A stretch of 64,000 nt of DNA from an uncultured Mollicutes bacterium (GTDB lineage: Bacteria > Bacillota_I > Bacilli_A > ML615J-28 > CAG-313), in contig UQAI01000001.1 of assembly GCA_900538885.1 (NCBI GenBank), forward strand, positions 1-64,000, given 5' to 3'. The notes beneath the pieces were generated by a model that was not told the DNA's origin, did not search any database, and worked only from the letters and a program-made list of their open reading frames with translations. Below are positions 61,978-64,000 of the stretch, piece by piece (positions within the stretch are counted from its first letter, which is position 1; each line of letters starts with the position of its first letter). The position numbers and the translations under genes are program-made.

Positions 61978-62152
61978 GATTTGTCCTAAATGTGGAAAAA
62001 CTTATCGAGGACACCCTGCAATATCAAGGGTAGATAACGAAACGCCAATATGCCCAGAATGCGGAACAAGAGAGGCTCTTGAAGGACTAGGAATACCGCC
62101 TGAGGAAATTGAAAATATCATTCATACAATTCCAAAAGTTGAAGATAAATAA
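61964..62152 (+). CDS. small zinc-ribbon protein
   Basis: 62 aa. CPKCG and CPECG knuckles. C-terminal acidic helix (GIPPEEIENIIH). AAAGGAGG precedes ATG at 61964; overlaps the cyclotransferase by 14 bases. A candidate partner or substrate of the amidoligase, by location. Confidence 0.75.
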   Translation: METTKICPKCGKTYRGHPAISRVDNETPICPECGTREALEGLGIPPEEIENIIHTIPKVEDK

Positions 62153-62205
62153 AATGTTGAAGTCGGCTACGGTCGGCTTTTTCTTATGACAAGGAGGAGG
62201 AATTT

Positions 62206-63807
62206 GTGAGAAAACTAAAAAAATATGTTCCAACAAAGTTCAAAGCAAAAGACTCCACTTACGATAAAGAAGCAGCTGATTTTGCAGTGAACTTCATTGA
62301 ATGTTTATGTCATACAAAAGGAACGTGGGCTGGTGAGCCTTTTGAATTAATCGACTGGCAAGAACAAATAATAAGAGATCTCTTTGGAATTCTAAAACCA
62401 AATGGATATAGACAATTCAATACTGCTTATATTGAGATTCCAAAGAAACAAGGTAAGTCAGAACTTGCTGCAGCAGTAGCTTTACTCCTTACCTGTGGTG
62501 ATGGTGAGGAAAGAGCTGAAGTTTATGGCTGTGCAGCCGATAGACAACAAGCATCAATCGTATTTGAAGTTGCAGCGGATATGATAAGGATGTGTCCAGC
62601 TCTTAATAAAAGATGCAAAATACTAGCTGCAACAAAGAGAATAGTGTATTTACCTACAAATAGTTTTTATCAGGTTTTGTCAGCTGAAGCATACTCGAAA
62701 CATGGATTTAATATTCATGGTGTTGTCTTTGATGAGCTTCACACTCAACCAAATAGAAAATTATTTGATGTTATGACTAAAGGTTCAGGCGACGCACGTA
62801 TGCAACCTTTATATTTTTTAATAACAACTGCAGGAACTGATACTAAATCAATATGCTATGAAACACACCAAAAGGCAAAAGATATCATTGAAGGTAGAAA
62901 AAAGGACCCGACTTTCTATCCAGTAATATATGGAGCAGAGGTTGATGATGATTGGACTGATCCTAAGGTTTGGAAGAAGGCAAATCCTAGTCTAGGAATA
63001 ACAGTAGGTATTGATAAAGTTAAAGCTGCATGTGAGTCGGCAAAACAGAATCCAGCAGAAGAGAATTCATTCAGACAGCTTCGTCTAAACCAATGGGTAA
63101 AGCAAGCAGTCAGGTGGATGCCTATGGAAAAATGGGATGCTTGCTGCTTTGATTTTAATCCAGATGATTTAAAAGGTAGAGTTTGTTATGGCGGATTAGA
63201 CTTATCATCAACAACCGATATTACAGCCTTTGTCTTAGTCTTTCCACCGACTGAAGAAGATGAGCATTATTATGTCTTACCTTATTTCTGGATACCTGAG
63301 GATAATATGGATTTGAGAGTTGCAAAAGACCATGTTCCTTATGACTTATGGAATACACAAGGTTTCATTGAAACAACTGAAGGAAACGTAATTCATTATG
63401 CTTATATCGAACATTTCATTGAAGAATTAGGTCTTAAGTACAACATTAAAGAGATAGCTTTCGATAGATGGGGTGCTACAATGCTCGTTCAAAATCTAGA
63501 AGGTTTAGGATTTACTGTTGTTCCATTCGGTCAGGGCTTCAAAGATATGAGTCCACCAACGAAGGAACTAATGAATTTAGTTTTATCAAAAGAACTAAGA
63601 CATAATGGTCAACCAGTCTTAAGGTGGATGATGGACAATGTGTGTGTAAGAACTGATCCTGCAGGAAATATCAAAATGGACAAGTCGAAGTCCACAGAAA
63701 AAATCGATGGTGCTGTGGCAACAGTTATGGCTCTAGATAGAGCAATAAGAAATAAAAATGGGACTTCTGATTCGGTATACGATTCAAGAGGTCTTTTATT
63801 TATCTAG
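62206..63807 (+). CDS. terL: terminase large subunit
   Basis: 533 aa. ATPase: Walker A KKQGKSEL near 83-90, Walker B GVVFDELH near 173-180, then TTAGTD (coupling motif). Nuclease domain opens with GGLDLSSTTD near 325 and EIAFDRWG near 421. GTG start with AGGAGGAGG before it. Packages DNA into the procapsid. Confidence 0.95.
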   Translation: MRKLKKYVPTKFKAKDSTYDKEAADFAVNFIECLCHTKGTWAGEPFELIDWQEQIIRDLFGILKPNGYRQFNTAYIEIPKKQGKSELAAAVALLLTCGDGEERAEVYGCAADRQQASIVFEVAADMIRMCPALNKRCKILAATKRIVYLPTNSFYQVLSAEAYSKHGFNIHGVVFDELHTQPNRKLFDVMTKGSGDARMQPLYFLITTAGTDTKSICYETHQKAKDIIEGRKKDPTFYPVIYGAEVDDDWTDPKVWKKANPSLGITVGIDKVKAACESAKQNPAEENSFRQLRLNQWVKQAVRWMPMEKWDACCFDFNPDDLKGRVCYGGLDLSSTTDITAFVLVFPPTEEDEHYYVLPYFWIPEDNMDLRVAKDHVPYDLWNTQGFIETTEGNVIHYAYIEHFIEELGLKYNIKEIAFDRWGATMLVQNLEGLGFTVVPFGQGFKDMSPPTKELMNLVLSKELRHNGQPVLRWMMDNVCVRTDPAGNIKMDKSKSTEKIDGAVATVMALDRAIRNKNGTSDSVYDSRGLLFI

Positions 63808-63817
63808 GAGGTAGCAA

Positions 63818-64000
63818 ATGGGATTATTTAAAAATCGATTTAAAGCAAGAGATCATCCTAACGTAGAAAATAAAACAGTTGGAAGCTCCTATTCATTTTA
63901 TATGGGTGGTTCAACTGCTGGTAAAAGCGTGAATGAACGAAGTGCAATGCAAATGACTGCTGTGTATGCTTGCGTGAGAATACTTTCTGAGGCAGTAGCA
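63818..64000 (+). CDS. HK97-type portal protein, 5' part
   Basis: 61 codons visible, cut by the window end. AGGAGGT precedes ATG. NERSAMQMTAVYACVRILSEAVA is the typical portal start. It follows terL directly, as in HK97-like phages. Confidence 0.88.
   Translation, partial: MGLFKNRFKARDHPNVENKTVGSSYSFYMGGSTAGKSVNERSAMQMTAVYACVRILSEAVA

Noticed and set aside
62160..62183. GTCGGC...GTCGGC before terL as a terminator
   Set aside because: The two units are direct, not inverted, so no stem forms.
1..64000. CRISPR array, rRNA, tmRNA or complete insertion sequence
   Set aside because: No regularly spaced repeat-spacer pattern, no rRNA signature, no tmRNA tag frame after smpB, and no transposase gene was found.

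Overview
The window comes from a low-GC Gram-positive chromosome that carries a defence island and the left part of a prophage. Host genes are roughly 30% GC by eye. Promoters are strong sigma-A type with 17-bp spacers, and ribosome binding sites are AGGAGG-like. The gene set (trigger factor, ClpX, Lon, SecG, RNase R, SmpB, FakA/FakB, PlsX, diaminopimelate decarboxylase, LysM amidase) fits an uncultured Bacilli lineage near Erysipelotrichia/RF39. TGA is a stop codon (for example at 14299-14301), so the Mycoplasma code is excluded, and the cell appears to make peptidoglycan. The lineage is inference.

Host part, 1-38.4 kb. After a partial tRNA-Glu come a lone AAA+/DUF4143 ATPase, with three tandem 23-bp repeats touching its promoter, an MgtC protein, an amino-acid permease and a hydrolase on the other strand. 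From 5.6 to 16.2 kb lies a ten-gene lipid operon: two DegV/FakB fatty-acid-binding proteins, FakA kinase, a patatin lipase, an MFS_2 transporter, PlsX, an acyl-activating enzyme fused to a carrier domain, a tandem double PlsC acyltransferase, an acyl carrier protein and an LRAT-like protein. Together these could take host lipid or fatty acid through acyl-phosphate and acyl-ACP to phosphatidic acid. Next come a GCKR/MurQ-like double SIS protein, a PfkB kinase, a sirtuin, dUTPase and LysA, then rsmD-coaD, a convergent YlbJ-like/amidase/PAP2 group, tRNA-Arg and a DUF885 lipoprotein. A protein-quality and RNA-turnover block (tig, clpX, lon, secG, rnr, smpB) is followed by a TPR protein, a thioesterase and tRNA-Leu.

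Defence island, 38.5-48.6 kb. It holds a small Xre regulator with type I hsdR-hsdM-hsdS, convergent with a four-gene ABC-three-component (ABC-3C) operon: a CTD protein, a winged-helix middle component, a DUF3732/RecN-like ATPase with a zinc hook, and an Xre regulator. Related repeats containing TTACACGATTTG lie at both ends in opposite orientation.

Phage part, 48.7-64 kb (continues past the window). A structured leader precedes a sigma-like gene. A replication/recombination module follows: PD-(D/E)XK nuclease, Sak4-like ATPase, DUF669 SSB-like protein, helicase, primase-helicase and RusA. A DUF1492/ArpU-like regulator is followed by 10-bp repeats, a weak promoter and a terminator. The late side has HNH, TerS, TerL and the start of portal. 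Between TerS and TerL sits an accessory cargo: a short MetK plus ParB-methyltransferase pair, and an amidoligase, gamma-glutamylcyclotransferase and zinc-ribbon trio. No integrase or CI-type phage repressor is seen on the left; the defence island occupies that place. The early phage genes look clearly more GC-rich than the host.
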